Assembly (NCBI GenBank): GCA_963383645.1 | Contig: OY726559.1 | Location: 107,532,735-107,596,734, forward strand | Reading direction: 5' to 3' | From: Muscardinus avellanarius | Taxonomy: Eukaryota > Chordata > Mammalia > Rodentia > Gliridae | DNA: 64,000 bases | Shown: piece by piece, positions 1 to 11,045 of the stretch | Position numbering within the stretch: the stretch's first letter is position 1 | Layout: each line of letters starts with the position of its first letter | Program-made: the position numbers and the translations under genes | Notes under the pieces: model-generated | Seen by the model: the letters and a program-made list of their open reading frames with translations, nothing else | What the model was told of the DNA's origin: nothing | Databases searched by the model: none

Positions 1-437
1 TTTGATAAATTTGGCATGTTAAGACATTAGGTTTGCCAAAATGTAAAAGATAAAAGTAATACAAAAGTAAACCACAAATACACACACATACTGTAAATCA
101 ATAAAAACAAAAATTATCAAATGTAAATCAATAAAAACATAAAAATTATCAAATTTTATGAACATTTTACAGAAAGCAAAACACAAATGGTCAATAAATG
201 AATGAGAAAATATGTCATTACTAATCAATATTATATGTATTTAAACCACAATGATATAACCTCATCACCACAGAGTTGTCAAAATAATATTTACCGTGAT
301 AATTTGCAAGACCATGGAATAATGACTCCACTCGATTATTGTTTCTACCCATGTAATTTGGTACCACCATGTAAAGTAAGTTAGCATTACCTAGCAAAAT
401 TTAAAGATGGCACATCCTTTTCAGATAATATTTAATC
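1..437. other. Unassigned AT-rich sequence
   Basis: No gene or repeat family is recognised here. A short near-repeat (AAATCAATAAAAACA) occurs twice around 94-141. The small frames in this stretch look like chance. Confidence 0.5.
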
Positions 438-703
438 TGCCTATCCATTAACAAGAAAGATCTTTCCGTCTTCCAATGTCTTCTTCAATGTTCTTCTTTA
501 ACTTCTCTATGGTTTCCATTGTAGAGGTATTTCACGTCTTTGGTTAGGTTTATTCCTAGGTACTTTATTGGTGTTGAGGTTTTTATGAATGTCATTGTTT
601 TCTTTATTTCTTTCATTGTGTATTCATTGTTAGCCTAAAGAAGAGCAACTGATTTATTTAGGCTGGTTTTGTATCCTGCAACTTTGCTAAATTCAGAATT
701 CTT
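438..703 (-). mobile_element. L1 ORF2 fragment (old)
   Basis: Read on the minus strand, this matches the part of L1 ORF2 downstream of the reverse-transcriptase core. The plus-strand text has the familiar reverse-complement phrases, such as CTATCCATTAACAAGAAAG followed by GGTTTATTCCTAGGTACTTTAT, and TTGTATCCTGCAACTTTGC at the far end. The same segment recurs in L1-A near 37660-38140. The frame is decayed and there is no 3' tail, so it is an old fragment. The family assignment is by recall of L1 consensus text, not alignment. Confidence 0.75.
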
Positions 704-1431
704 CTGAATAGGAAAAACAAAGAAACAAACAATGGCAAATACCCACTTACCCGTTTACTGAGGAATTTTTAAACAAATTGTAGAATAGTATTGTGGCAAT
801 GAAAATGAATGAACTACCAAATATCTAACAATAAAGATGAATCTCCCAAACAATACTGAGCCAAAAAATCAAGTTAGCATTTTACTTACAGAGGGTAAAG
901 AAATTTAATGTGATATAGAAAGAGTGGAATTGTTGGCATCTCTTTTTAAAATTGAGTGATGACTGTGTGGTTGGTATTTTAAGTCAGATATAAATGTATG
1001 GTCACCATTGTTTATCACTGAAAATAACAATCAATGGCAGTATAAAATCCAAGGAATTTTAAGCTATTAAAGTTGTGCTATGGTTATGTGTGGGACTTAC
1101 ACAAAGCAATACAGCCAGAAGGTAAAAACACTTGTATCTAGGACTAGATAGATTATGGTAATTACATAGTCTATTTTATCATTATTATCTAGCTGTATTC
1201 CTGATATATAATGCACATTCAATAAATATTTGCTAGAAGAATGAATAAATAAAATAGGGGCTAAAATCCTTGGGGTGAACCTTGACAATTAACAGCCTTC
1301 ATTGTATCACTAATGGGAAGAAAAATGGTAGAATACTTTGAAAATTTATCTTGTAGGCTTTAGGATATTAAAAATTCAGAATAATAAAATACTGATTCAC
1401 AATCTTCTGAGAAACCTTAACACTAATCTCC
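704..1431. other. Unassigned stretch with a possible L2/MIR tail
   Basis: No coding frame stands out. Around 1190-1250 the text (CATTCAATAAATATTTGC, then GAATGAATAAAT) resembles the shared 3' terminus of L2/MIR-type elements in plus orientation. The remainder is not recognised. Confidence 0.4.
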
Positions 1432-2200
1432 ATGGCGAGCTGTACTAGTTTACAGTCCCACCAACAGTGTAGTAGGGTTCCTATTTCCCCACATGCTCAC
1501 CAGCATTTATTATTATTTCTATTTTTGATGACTGCTATCCTAAGTGGAGTGAGATGGAATCTCAGTGGAGTTTTGATTTGAATTTCCCTGGTTGCTGGAA
1601 ATGTTGAGCATTTTTTTCATATATTTGTTGGCCATTTGTATTTCTTCTTTTGAGAAAACTCTGGTTGCCCATTTTTTTATTTTTTATTTTTTTAGTGTTA
1701 ATCTTTTTAAGCTCTTTGTATACATTTTAGATATTAGGCCTTTTTCAGATAGTTAGGTGCTGAAGATATTTTCCCATTCTGTAGGCACTCTCTTTAGACT
1801 CTTGGTTTCCTTTGCTGCATATAATCTTTTTAATATTTTAATTTTTTTTATTTTTTATGTGGATCATATTGAAAATGGCAATCATTTACACAGTGCCCTC
1901 CCCCCTTTCCCTTCCTCCCTTTCCAACAATGAGAAACTAGGGAGTATTGGGGATCCCAGAGGGACTCCAGATAATGGAGGGGAAACCTCAGCAAAGCTAG
2001 AAAGGAAGAGTAGGAGAGGAAGAAGGCTGAGGTTGTTTAATGGAGGAGCTACATCCTAATATGTGTATAAGTGTGAATGTATCATATAAGCTTTTAAATT
2101 TAATACTATGCCATTTGTTTATTCTTGTTTTATTTTCTTGAGCTTTGGAGGTCTTATTGAAGAAGTTTCTCCTGTGCCTATATGTTGGATTGAAGTAAGA
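1432..2200 (-). mobile_element. Old L1 ORF2 3' region, interrupted
   Basis: The plus strand shows the classic reverse complement of the L1 ORF2 C-terminal region: TTTACAGTCCCACCAACAG, then GTTGGCCATTTGTATTTC, then the segment leading to TTAGATATTAGGCC. It runs to about 1830. It appears to resume at about 2086 (TTATTCTTGTTTTATTTTC) and fades near 2200. The gap is filled by an L1 3'UTR fragment of the opposite strand, so this older L1 was probably hit by a later insertion. All frames are broken. Confidence 0.7.
1831..2085 (+). mobile_element. L1 3'UTR fragment
   Basis: It contains the lineage's 3'UTR signature GGACTCCAGATAATGGAGG followed by AAACCTCAGCAAAGC and a purine-rich AGAGGAAGAAGG block ending in GGAGGAGCTACAT. 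Close relatives occur at 4675-4920 (plus), 18500-18640 (plus) and 12400-12490 (minus). The 100-aa frame at 1757-2059 only reads through this repeat and is not a gene. Confidence 0.7.
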
Positions 2201-2442
2201 TGTGAAAGAAAATCTAAGATGTCTTCAGTGGGCAGGGCGAGCTCACACTAGCAGGTCAGACTCTGGTTCTAAGAACCTATGGCGTCAGGGTCCACTGCCT
2301 GGGTCAGATTCTAGCTCCTCTACTTGTGACCCTGAGCCATATGCTTCAAACCCATCAGCTGATAAGAGATCATAACAGATTCTACCTCACACAAATGCTC
2401 TAGAAATAGAAAAATATGAAATTAAAAAGGAATAAAATATAC

Positions 2443-2650
2443 ATCTTTTTGTTGTTGTTGTTACTGGGGATTGAACTCGGGCATTCTGCCTCCAAGCTAT
2501 TCTCACTCCACCCTATTTTATTCTTTCATCTTAAAAGCAGGTCTTGCTAAATTGCTAAAGATCCTGCTAAGTTGTTGAGGCTGGCCTCAAACCTGAGATC
2601 CTCTTGTCTCAGCTGCCTTTGTACTGGAATTCGAGTATCCATTGTGGGCT
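2443..2650 (-). mobile_element. B1-dID SINE
   Basis: This is a reverse-complement composite SINE. A TTG-rich tail is followed by the dID part (ACTGGGGATTGAACTCGGG) and then the B1 part (GGCTGGCCTCAAACCTGAG, TGTCTCAGCTGCC). It is diverged, and the A-tail has become a GTTGTTGTT run. Confidence 0.8.
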
Positions 2651-2729
2651 TTGCCTTCTCCTGGGTGTTTCTGAAAATGTCAGGCTCAAATGAGAGAATC
2701 AGTGAGAAATTTCTTTAAGGTGGCATTAG

Positions 2730-3000
2730 ACAAGGGTAATATAATTTTTTATTGGTGCACTGTAATCAGACATCTTGATTCAGTACAGGGTAATAGAGGC
2801 ATGCATGCACCCAGCACTCCTTGGGCCCCAGCCTGGTTCCCATCCCACTCCCCCCCTACCTCCTGGTGCTCAGCACAGTGATTGGCTTTGATATGTGTGT
2901 GGGTGTACATCATGTCCATTGAAGTGTCTCCCTCTTCCTCCCCTCTCTCAGTTAGGTCCTTTCCTTCATTCCACTAAGATTTCTTCTTTGTCTGGAGCCC
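2730..3000 (-). mobile_element. L1 3'UTR end
   Basis: The T-rich start plus TTTTTATTGGTGCACTGTAA is the reverse complement of the lineage's L1 3' terminus (TGCACCAATAAAA). It is followed by a C-rich block and by TTTCTTCTTTGTCTGGA, the reverse complement of the 3'UTR purine region. Only the UTR is retained, as in a 5'-truncated insertion. Confidence 0.7.
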
Positions 3001-3844
3001 AAAAATGTGATTTTAATACTGATCTTAGTTACAGAAGAACCTAAGAATATCTAATGAAAACAAGTGTTTCTTCAACACCAGATATTAAACATGCAGCCCA
3101 CCTTCTACAAACTACCCAGCCATCCAAAGATGGCCCACAACCTAAGTATAAAATACCAATCTTTCTTTGTCAATAATTTTGCCTCCAATTCATAAGGTTT
3201 CTAAGGACACTGGTGACAACAACTTGAGTACTGATGACCAGAAAATAGAGGTCTATTTGAAACTCCAGGGGCATGCATGACCTAAACAAAAATATGATAT
3301 TTCTGAAACACCACAGGCAACCAGAATGCAACCATCTTCCTGAAACTAGGAGGAAGTGACCAAAAAAACAAGGCTTTCAAACGCCGCAGTGGGATTAAGA
3401 AAGAGAAAGAAAGGAATAAAGTTGAAGTGGTAACTTCAGCTCAGGAGCCCATGCTGGCATCTTGGGCATCATTTCCTGGAAACTTCCCAACAGGTTAGTC
3501 CATGGTATGAGTCCATAGTCTATGGATACTTCTGTGGAAGTCTGATTATTGCAACTCTCTGTTGTCAGGAGGTGTGTGGTCCACAGCAGACTTCTTTCTG
3601 CAGGAGTAACAAGCTGGTTAACCTGCAGTTCCATGTAGTTCAGACTTGGGTTCCTAACACTCCCAAAAGGATGCTTTCTCTTATAAGCCTGCAGTTTCTC
3701 ATCCCCAGGACTAGAAGATAATGTTATGAAGGATAACTGCTAGTAGACAAGTTAATATGCATCCTCATAATTGCTATGCTGTGTCCTGACCATCTTCAGC
3801 ATCGCCTGATACTTCAAGTCAGACTTAGGTATTAACTACCCAGA
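3001..3844. other. Unassigned, no feature recognised
   Basis: Mostly unique-looking sequence of moderate GC. The 79-aa minus frame at 3395-3634 has no recognisable motif and no splice context I can support. Confidence 0.5.
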
Positions 3845-4445
3845 ATATAACTTATTTTTTATTTTAATTAAGAGATTTTTCAACCAGTTTTTTTTTGGTT
3901 TATAGACAAATAGAGCATAAAGTAGAGTTCCCATAAACCCATCTCCTCTGGTTTCTTGTATTACTATCTTAGCATGGTACATTTGTCACAACTGATAGTC
4001 AATATTGATATATTATTAACTAAAGTCCATAGTTTATATTAGATCTTTTTCTTTGTATTGAACATTTTATGGATTTTTAAAATCTTTAATGACATGTATC
4101 CAACATAGCATAATACAGAATAGTTTCACTGCCCTAAGAATTCCTGATGCCTCACTCATTTCTCCTTCTGCATATCCTCTGGAAAACAGATCCTTTTACT
4201 GTCCCCAGAGCTTTGCCTTTCCTACAATGCTATATCTCTAAAATCATATATCATGCAGCCTTTCAGATTGGCTTTTACCCAGCAAAATTCATTTGCAGTC
4301 TTTCCTCATCTTTCGTGGACAGATTTTCTTTCATTACTAAGTAATAGTTCATTGTAAAGATGTACCATAGTTTATATATTCATCCAGTTACTGAGGAAAA
4401 CCTTGGTTGCTTCAAGTTTGGGGAATTTTATGAATAAAACTGTTG
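3845..4445 (-). mobile_element. Ancient L1 3' region
   Basis: Diverged reverse-complement text of an old L1 ORF2 C-terminus and 3'UTR. Visible anchors are TTTACCCAGCAAAATTCATT, AGTAATAGTTCATTGTAAAG and TTCATCCAGTTACTGAGG, running on to TGAATAAAACTGTTGAT. No frame survives. Boundaries are approximate and the subfamily is not assignable by eye. Confidence 0.5.
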
Positions 4446-4534
4446 ATAAGTATAAAAATATGCATATGAAATGATCAATGCAGTGATGAATATATCTATT
4501 TGATAATTTTATTATTAATGTTAGTTTTGGGGGG

Positions 4535-4620
4535 CTTTATACTTTTATTGGTGCATTATAATTATACATCTCAGTGAGGTCATACAAACAAACATATACA
4601 TGGTCTCTGTGTGATTTTTA
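4535..4620 (-). mobile_element. L1 3' terminus
   Basis: The text TACTTTTATTGGTGCATTAT is the reverse complement of the L1 3' end shared across the window. It continues into ATACATCTCAGTGAGG and then loses similarity. It abuts a plus-strand L1 3'UTR, giving an inverted pair. Confidence 0.6.
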
Positions 4621-4674
4621 TGGATACAAAAATTTGTTTGTTAATATTTTTAGGAAATGTGGCTGTAAAGGCAA

Positions 4675-4922
4675 GAGGGACTCCAGATGATGGAGGGGAA
4701 ATCTCAGCAAAGCTTGAATGGAAGGAGAGGAGAAGAAGAAAGTTGAGGTTGTTCAATGGAGGAGCTACATACAAATATGTGTAATAGCATAAATACAACA
4801 TGATTAACCTGGACACTCTCTGTGGGGGGGAGGATGAAGGGGGAAGGGCATGAAGCACAATGTAAATGTATACCACTCTGAATATGTTCCACTTATAAAA
4901 AAGTAAAAATTTTAAAAAAGAC
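4675..4922 (+). mobile_element. L1 3'UTR with A-rich end
   Basis: It carries GGACTCCAGATGATGGAGG, the purine-rich AGAGGAGAAGAAGAAAG block and GGAGGAGCTACATACAAAT, and ends in AAAAAGTAAAAATTTTAAAA. It is a 5'-truncated copy with a decayed tail. The overlapping minus frames of 62-114 aa are shadows. Confidence 0.7.
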
Positions 4923-5600
4923 AAGATCCTTTCTTAAATACCAGATGACAATATTTAGGTTTTATTCTGTGGGAAATAAAGAAGGTTTTGAAAGTATTCA
5001 GAATTTGAAAAACTTGCCCCAGTTATGAAAGGGGCTGAGTGTTCCATAGAAGCTGGATTCAGTAGGGCTTGGAGTCCACTGCAAGAGAGATGAAACTGGA
5101 AGCAATGGCTACCGCTGACACATGAGGTAATATGGTCCTGAGCTCACAAGTAACAGCAGAGTGAGAAGGAAGCGCAGACTCAGAGATGCCGAGGAAGCAG
5201 GAGGGAGAGCGAGTGAGTGGCATCTCTCTGACTCTGGGAAGGAAAGCCAAGGTTACCTGTGATGTCTTGAGCTACAGTGACTAGAACTGGCACGGTGCAG
5301 TAATGAGCAGAGACTCACCTGCTCCCAGCTGAAGGGCACCTTTGGAGCAAGCAGTGCACGGAGGTAATGCTTTGACCACACCGAGTAAGGCTGCAACTCT
5401 GCATAATCAGATAGATCTTTCTTACAAGTTGTTTTCATTCAACATTTACCCAAAGAATGTTAAGTCCATTCGATTTTATGGGACCAGCAAGCAGTTTCGT
5501 GGTGTGACTGGCAGGGTGTCACTGAGAACCTCATCCTGCCACTTTTGCTCTAGGACTCAACCCTATTCACTTTAGAAGGAGTAGCTCCCTAGTGGGACAG
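4923..5600. other. Unassigned, no feature recognised
   Basis: Unique-looking sequence of moderate GC. The frames at 5059-5250 (minus) and 5342-5575 (plus) lack motifs or a supported exon structure. Confidence 0.5.
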
Positions 5601-5605
5601 TACTT

Positions 5606-5815
5606 TGCTTTTTTTTTTTTTTTTGTACTGGAGACTGAACCCGAGGGCATTCAACCTCTAAGCTACATGCCCACTCCCTTTTTATTTTTTATTTTGAAAC
5701 AGGATCTTGCTAAGTCACAGAGGATCACGCTAAATTGCTGAGGTCAGCCTTGAGCCTGTGATCCTCCTGTCTCAGCCTCACATATGAGATTATAGGCCTG
5801 TGCATCAATCTGGGT
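5606..5815 (-). mobile_element. B1-dID SINE
   Basis: An oligo-T run at 5610-5625 is followed by GTACTGGAGACTGAACCCG (dID) and then by the B1 part (CCTCCTGTCTCAGCCTCAC). Minus-strand copy, moderately diverged. Confidence 0.85.
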
Positions 5816-6380
5816 AGTGGTGGTAGATTAGCATACAATCACCAACTAAGCACTGCTAGTTTGCTCTTTAAAACAAAACAACTAATTGTTCTTAAGTTGT
5901 ATAAACTGCACCAAGGCAAAGAGCACCCTGTACCTTTTCCCAGCTCCCCAAACCTGCTCCCCAACCTTCCTCCACCATCTCCATGGTAACCTCTAAAACA
6001 AGCCGTTACAATCCTGACATGGCACGGAGCTGACACCTTGGGCTGGGATTTAATTTTGAGTTATGACCGCATTAGGAAAACATATGATGTGGCCGTTTGC
6101 TTACAGAGAGGGGGGGGGGAATCATAAAACCCTCTTTTTTTATGAGCTGTCGCTTGATTCGTTCCTGGAGCCCCAAGTAGCAAGCTTCTAAATCAATGCG
6201 TGCAGCTGTTTTGGCTCCTCGGAGCCCAGCAGGTGTATTGCTCAGCTCGCTGCCTTCTCCCCGCTCTCACATAACAAATAACAATGTCTTACACACACCA
6301 GCCATCCATCAGCCTTACTGCTGGCCCCGGGAGGCTCCCTTCCCACTTCCCTACAATGCTTTGTCCTCCTCCTTTCTTTC
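5816..6380. other. Repeat-free block, candidate conserved noncoding element
   Basis: No repeat family is recognised. The block keeps intact CpGs (TGAGCTGTCGCTTGATTCG, AATCAATGCGTGCAGC) in an otherwise CpG-poor window. It contains homeodomain-like strings such as TTTTTTTATGAGC (about 6137) and AAATCAATGCG (about 6189). Its frames (5839-6036 minus, 6196-6405 plus) look non-coding. A regulatory role is inference, and conservation cannot be checked from one sequence. Confidence 0.3.
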
Positions 6381-7429
6381 TTTTTTTTTTTTTAATCTTC
6401 TTTAATAGTAGACATAGTCCACACATTGATTTCCATCACACTTTCTGAATACCTTTAATTGAATAACCTTTGGCTTTTTTGACAAGAGGGGAGGGAGGGA
6501 GGAGAAAACCCACCATAGTGTTTGTTTGTGTTGGAAAAAAACAATAGCAGTATTGTGACTGGGGAAATCAATTAGTCTTCCTAGGCAGTATTGGCTCACA
6601 TCTGGTGTGACTTAAGGGAATGTAAGGGAGAGGGCTGCCGAGGCCCAGGGACGTTGCATTCTCATTTCAACAGGTGACAGAAAAGGCATAAAAGGCTAAT
6701 AATATACTACAAGTGCAGAGACGGTGTGATAAATATCGGGGAGGTAGCCTCGGAGGTAAAGTCTTTGCTGGCCCATGACAACCAACTAAATGTTCCTTCT
6801 TAAGCTATCCACTGACCCCAGGGAACCGAAAGACAGAGTGCCAACTTGAGACTATTTCAAAGGGTCAACAGGACCATTTCCCAAGCAAATGCAGAGATAA
6901 CACCTAGAACTCTTGAGATTCGGTGGTGGTGCAAGTGAAGACAGACTTGACATGCAAACCCTCCAGTCAGAGTGGGTCAGTTGTAAAGCCGTGGCAATGC
7001 TGTGTCTGGCATTTATTGCAGAGTAGAGGCTTCTGGAAGATTCTAGCATATGACCTTAACAATTTAGTAGAGATGCTAGATCCAGCAATTAAAAACACGG
7101 GACACCAACTAACTGAATTTCAACCAGAGAAAGAGTAATTTTGTGATATCAGTATGTCGTGTGCAGTATTTGCAGGTACATGCACTAAAATGTTTTTGTT
7201 TATCTAAAATTCAAATGATATGGGATTTTTCTGTACTTTATATGGACATTCTGCCTTTTAGGACTTTCTGTGTTTTACATTTGATATCCTGCCCAGGGCA
7301 TTGGTTATTCTCCCTGCTGCACTATACTTAAGGAATGCCCATAATGAGAGCCTGTCTGTCCTATTTGCAAACCCCTTACTCAATGTCCACCATATCATTG
7401 AGTAAACTGTGATAAGAATTAATGGAATA
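6381..7429. other. Unassigned, no feature recognised
   Basis: Mixed AT-rich and moderate-GC sequence. The 65-71 aa frames at 6402-6599, 6852-7049 and 6923-7138 show no motif. A T-run at 6382-6393 is simple sequence only. Confidence 0.5.
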
Positions 7430-7660
7430 AGTCAAGTGTGGTGGCACATGCCTGTAATCCCAGTACTTGGGAGGTTGAGACAGGAGAATAGCAGGGTCAA
7501 GATCGGCTTCAGCAATAGACTCTCAGCAGCCTGGAGAGCCCCTGCCTCAAAACAAAAATTAAAGAGGGCTGCAGGTATAGGTCAGAGGTAGAATGCCCCT
7601 GAGTTCAATCCCCAATACCATCAAAGAATGAATAAATGAATGGATGGATGGATGAATAAT
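7430..7660 (+). mobile_element. B1-dID SINE
   Basis: Plus-strand copy starting GTCAAGTGTGGTGGCACATG and running through GGGAGGTTGAGACAGGAG to the dID end CCCCTGAGTTCAATCCCC. Its tail has evolved into a GAAT/GGAT tetranucleotide run at 7625-7660. Confidence 0.85.
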
Positions 7661-8230
7661 TCATGAGATAAGCCTTTTAATATATTTTGAAAAATAAAGG
7701 TCATTTTCATCTAAAGAAGTAGAAAATATTCCTATAAATGTCCTTTTTGCTTCAATTCTCAAGGATCCTGGAATTTAAATTGTTCCATTCAAAAAATTGT
7801 TTTGGCATCTGTCCATTTTTTCACAAAGAACGTTCTGCAGAACACCATGAAAAAGTGCACAGTGGCATCTCTTGGAAGTTAATACTGTTTTTTAGCAAAT
7901 TAAAGGATGTGGGAATTGTGCAGTAAACAGTATCTATTTAGCTTTTCTCCACCCAGAGTTTAATTTGTTTGATTACAGAACAGCCTTTTCAAGAAGTGCC
8001 TATTTATACTCAGCAAAATTAATACACTGAGGAACTAACGTTGACAACTGCTGGCTTGTGGGTTTTATGTGCTTATTTTGCCCTCAATCTACACCATTTT
8101 TTTTGCCTTCTATTTAAATGTTAATTTCTTATTCTATGTGTACTTCATTCCAAGTCATCTCAAGTATTTCTTGAAAGTCTGAGACTGAAAAATTATGAAC
8201 AATTGAGTAAATAAATGCCCCGAGGTGGTT
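7661..8230. other. Unassigned, no feature recognised
   Basis: AT-rich with no recognised repeat or coding frame. The 62-aa plus frame at 7738-7926 has no motif. Confidence 0.5.
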
Positions 8231-9120
8231 GCTGTATATCACATGTGCAATACACAGAGGACTTATGAAGGACCTGTAGCTCAGAACACTGGAGAATCCT
8301 GATGATTCAAGACTTCTCTCTTCTCTCTATAACCCGCTCCCATGTGAGGGCGCCACTTCCCCTAAAGCAATCTGACCCTTGGAGCCTCACCTGGGCAGGT
8401 GCTACAGCTGCTGCTCCCCTCATCCAGTATCTCAGAGGTGTTAATCTGCACCCAGAGATAGCAAGGTTAGCAGGAGGCCAAGACTTAGGAGCACATAACA
8501 TACACAGTGGGCGGGGCCCTTTAGGAATAGAGGGCCTGGAGACCATTTGTATTATTATTCCAAAAGCCTCAACTATTAGCTTAGCCCTTAGGCAAGACCC
8601 CTGGGTACCTAGCAATCATTCCAGCACTGTATAAATTCATTAGTCATAGAAAAATCACATTCCAAGAAAGAACAACTCCATTATTTATTTCAAAGCCGAG
8701 GGCAGGTACCAGAAACTTGGAATGACATGATAGTCCACCCACGGGTATTTTTACTTTTCATTATTATCTTAAACCAGTTTCCAACAGCTGGTTGCCAGTT
8801 GCCCCCTGACGTGGACACATAAAAGCAAAGCCTTCAGCTCTGTGCCAGCCAGGATCAGGGAAGAAACACAGCCCTCATAAATCAGGGCCGCACTGTTCTA
8901 CAGCTTTAGCACAATGAGGTGCATGTGTATGGGATAAAGCAGACAGGCTGCAACTGGGGGAAAGGAGCTCGCTCCTCCCCCATGAATTATGTGAGCCGAC
9001 CATTTGGATGGAGCTTTTGTCATCCTATCAGCCTCTCTGTACTGGTCAAATAATTCATCTAAGACCAAGGGCTCTCGTGGGCAAAGCTTCCCAGACCACT
9101 ATCCCGGTTTTTTAATAAAA
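8231..9120. other. Repeat-free block, candidate enhancer
   Basis: About 0.9 kb with no recognised repeat. It holds a perfect inverted pair of a TEAD-type motif, CATTCCAAG at 8658-8666 and its reverse complement at 8716-8724. It also has an E-box CAGCTG near 8786 and a GGGCGGGGCC box near 8509. A 110-aa plus frame (8302-8634) and a 102-aa minus frame (8307-8615) overlap here. Two long frames on opposite strands over the same bases more likely reflect composition than a gene, and neither has a recognisable domain. Confidence 0.35.
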
Positions 9121-9126
9121 AAGTTG

Positions 9127-9326
9127 AGCCAGGCATGGTGGCATGCACCTGTAATCTCAGTACTTGGGAGGCTGAGACAGTAGGATTGTAGGTTTGAGTC
9201 TAGTCTCAGCAACTTAGTGAGATCCTTAGCAACTTAGCAATACTCTATTAAAAAAAAATAAATTAAAAGGGCTGGGGGTACAGAATGTCCTTGGGTTTAA
9301 TACCCAGTACAAAAAAAAAAAAAAAA
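9127..9326 (+). mobile_element. B1-dID SINE
   Basis: It starts GCCAGGCATGGTGGCATGC and ends in ACCCAGTAC followed by an A-run. A GA/GAAGGAG-rich tract follows. Confidence 0.88.
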
Positions 9327-9390
9327 GAGAGACAAAGAGGAGAAGGAGAAGAAGGAGGAGGAAGAAAAGGAGAAAGAAGAGGGGGGTGGA
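9326..9390 (+). repeat. Polypurine tract
   Basis: About 60 bases of almost pure A/G directly follow the SINE A-tail, probably grown from it. Confidence 0.8.
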
Positions 9391-9934
9391 ACTGGAAGAA
9401 AATAACTGGAATCCTGTCAGTAGATTACTATCCTTTGGCAAAGAACTCAGAATTCCTCAGTATAAACACCTACCCCTCCCAATATCCTATAGGGCTCGTC
9501 AGAAAAATGTGGCCCAATGCTAAAAGGACTGAAATGCTTATATAAAATAGGAAATAGTAATGAGTGCAGTCTAATCTGTAACTTAGCCATTTATTCATTC
9601 ATGTGCTAAGGGTAAATTCTATGCCAGATGTCATATCAGGAAGCTTTCAGGGTGGGAGAGGAATCTATACCCAGCGTTCTGGCCACCTTCCAGCACTGCT
9701 CTGACACAGAATCATATGGAGCAGGTCATGCGAGGTGCCCTCAGAGAGGGCAGGTAGCAGAGGGTATCACACTCTAAATGGGGACTCGAATTACGCAGCT
9801 AACATGAAGAAAATATAAGTGAGATGCTACAGGATATTAGGAGATACAAGGATGTTTTGGACAAGACCACAAAAGCACAAGAAAAAGAAACAGAAATAAA
9901 CAGATGGGTTACAGCAAACAAAACTTAATCTGCA
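9391..9934. other. Unassigned, no feature recognised
   Basis: The segment at about 9575-9640 (CCATTTATTCATTCATG) resembles the start of common ancient mammalian interspersed repeats, but I cannot name the family. Confidence 0.4.
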
Positions 9935-10386
9935 AAACAAATAATACAACCAGCAGGGTGAAGAGACAGCCTAGAGAGCGTTGGAAAATATTTTTAAACA
10001 ATAAACTTGGTGAGATTAATATCCAGAATATATAAGTAGCTCAAGCAATGAAATAGCAAAACAACCCTATTTAAAAATGGATAATTACCCTACCTAGACT
10101 GTTCTCAAAAGAAGACACACAAATGATCAACAAGTATAGATAGGGGAAAATGTTCAACATCTCTAATCATCACAGAAATTGAAATCAAAAGGAGATTATC
10201 TCTTCACTCCAGTAAAAATGGCTATTATCAAGAAGACAAAAGGTAACAAACGCTCGTGAGGATGTGGAAAAAAGAAACTGCAATGTTGGTGGGAAGTAAT
10301 ATAGTCATTATAGAAAGCAACAGAAATATGGAGCCTCTATCTCCACCTCAAAAACAAACAAACAAACAAACAAAGAACTGCCATAT

Positions 10387-10585
10387 TGCTGGGCATGGTG
10401 GCCCACGCTTGTAATCCCAGCATTAAGAAGGCAGAGACCAGAGGATCGTGATTCCGGAAAGCCTCAGCTACTTAGCGAAGCCCTCTGCAACTCAGTGAGA
10501 CCCTGTTTTAAAATGAAGAATAAAAAATAGGGCTGGAGGTGTAACTTAGAGGTAGAATGCCCCTGAGTTCAGTCTCCAATACAAA

Positions 10586-10616
<31 letters not shown>

Positions 10617-10620
10617 ATAG
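10387..10620 (+). mobile_element. B1-dID SINE
   Basis: It starts GCTGGGCATGGTGGCCCACG. It carries the AAAATGAAGAATAAAAAATA linker and dID tail and ends in an (AAAT)n run at about 10580-10618. Confidence 0.9.
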
Positions 10621-10621
10621 A

Positions 10622-10700
10622 CTAAAATATAGAACTAGGGGTGTAGCTTAGAGGTATACTGCCCCTGGGTTCCATCCCCAGTATTGAAAAAAAAAACAAA
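10622..10700 (+). mobile_element. Extra dID unit
   Basis: A second tRNA/ID-like tail (GGGGTGTAGCTTAGAGG ... CCATCCCCAGTATTG, then an A-run) follows the previous SINE without its own B1 part. Tail duplication or a separate truncated insertion could explain it. Confidence 0.75.
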
Positions 10701-10830
10701 AACCTACCATATGATTCAGCAATCTCACTATTAGATGGATGTATAAATAAATAAATATGCTGACTATATGTAAACATACATACACATGCACACAGAGGAA
10801 ATCATTATGTCAAAGAATATATACTCTTAT

Positions 10831-11002
10831 GCCAGGCACGATGGTGCAGGCTTGTAATCCCTGCACTTGGGAGGCGGATACAGGAGGATCGCTCAGGTTC
10901 GAAGCCAGCCTGGCTGGCTTGAGACCCTGTTTCCAAATAAAAATATAAAATAGGTCTGGGAGTGTAACCCAGAGTTAGAAGGGTTCCATTCCCAGTACCA
11001 CC

Positions 11003-11043
<41 letters not shown>

Positions 11044-11045
11044 TT
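10831..11045 (+). mobile_element. B1-dID SINE with (TA)n tail
   Basis: It starts GCCAGGCACGATGGTGCAGG. Its tail has the variant linker AATATAAAATAGGTCTGGG. The A-tail has turned into a (TA)n microsatellite at about 11003-11045. The minus 60-aa frame here is an SSR artefact. Confidence 0.88.

Noticed and set aside
7560..7620. tRNA-like box A/box B sequences in many SINE tails.
   Set aside because: They are dID parts of SINEs. No cloverleaf tRNA gene is supported.
8302..8634. Overlapping 110-codon plus and 102-codon minus frames.
   Set aside because: Long frames on both strands over the same bases point to composition. No domain recognised.
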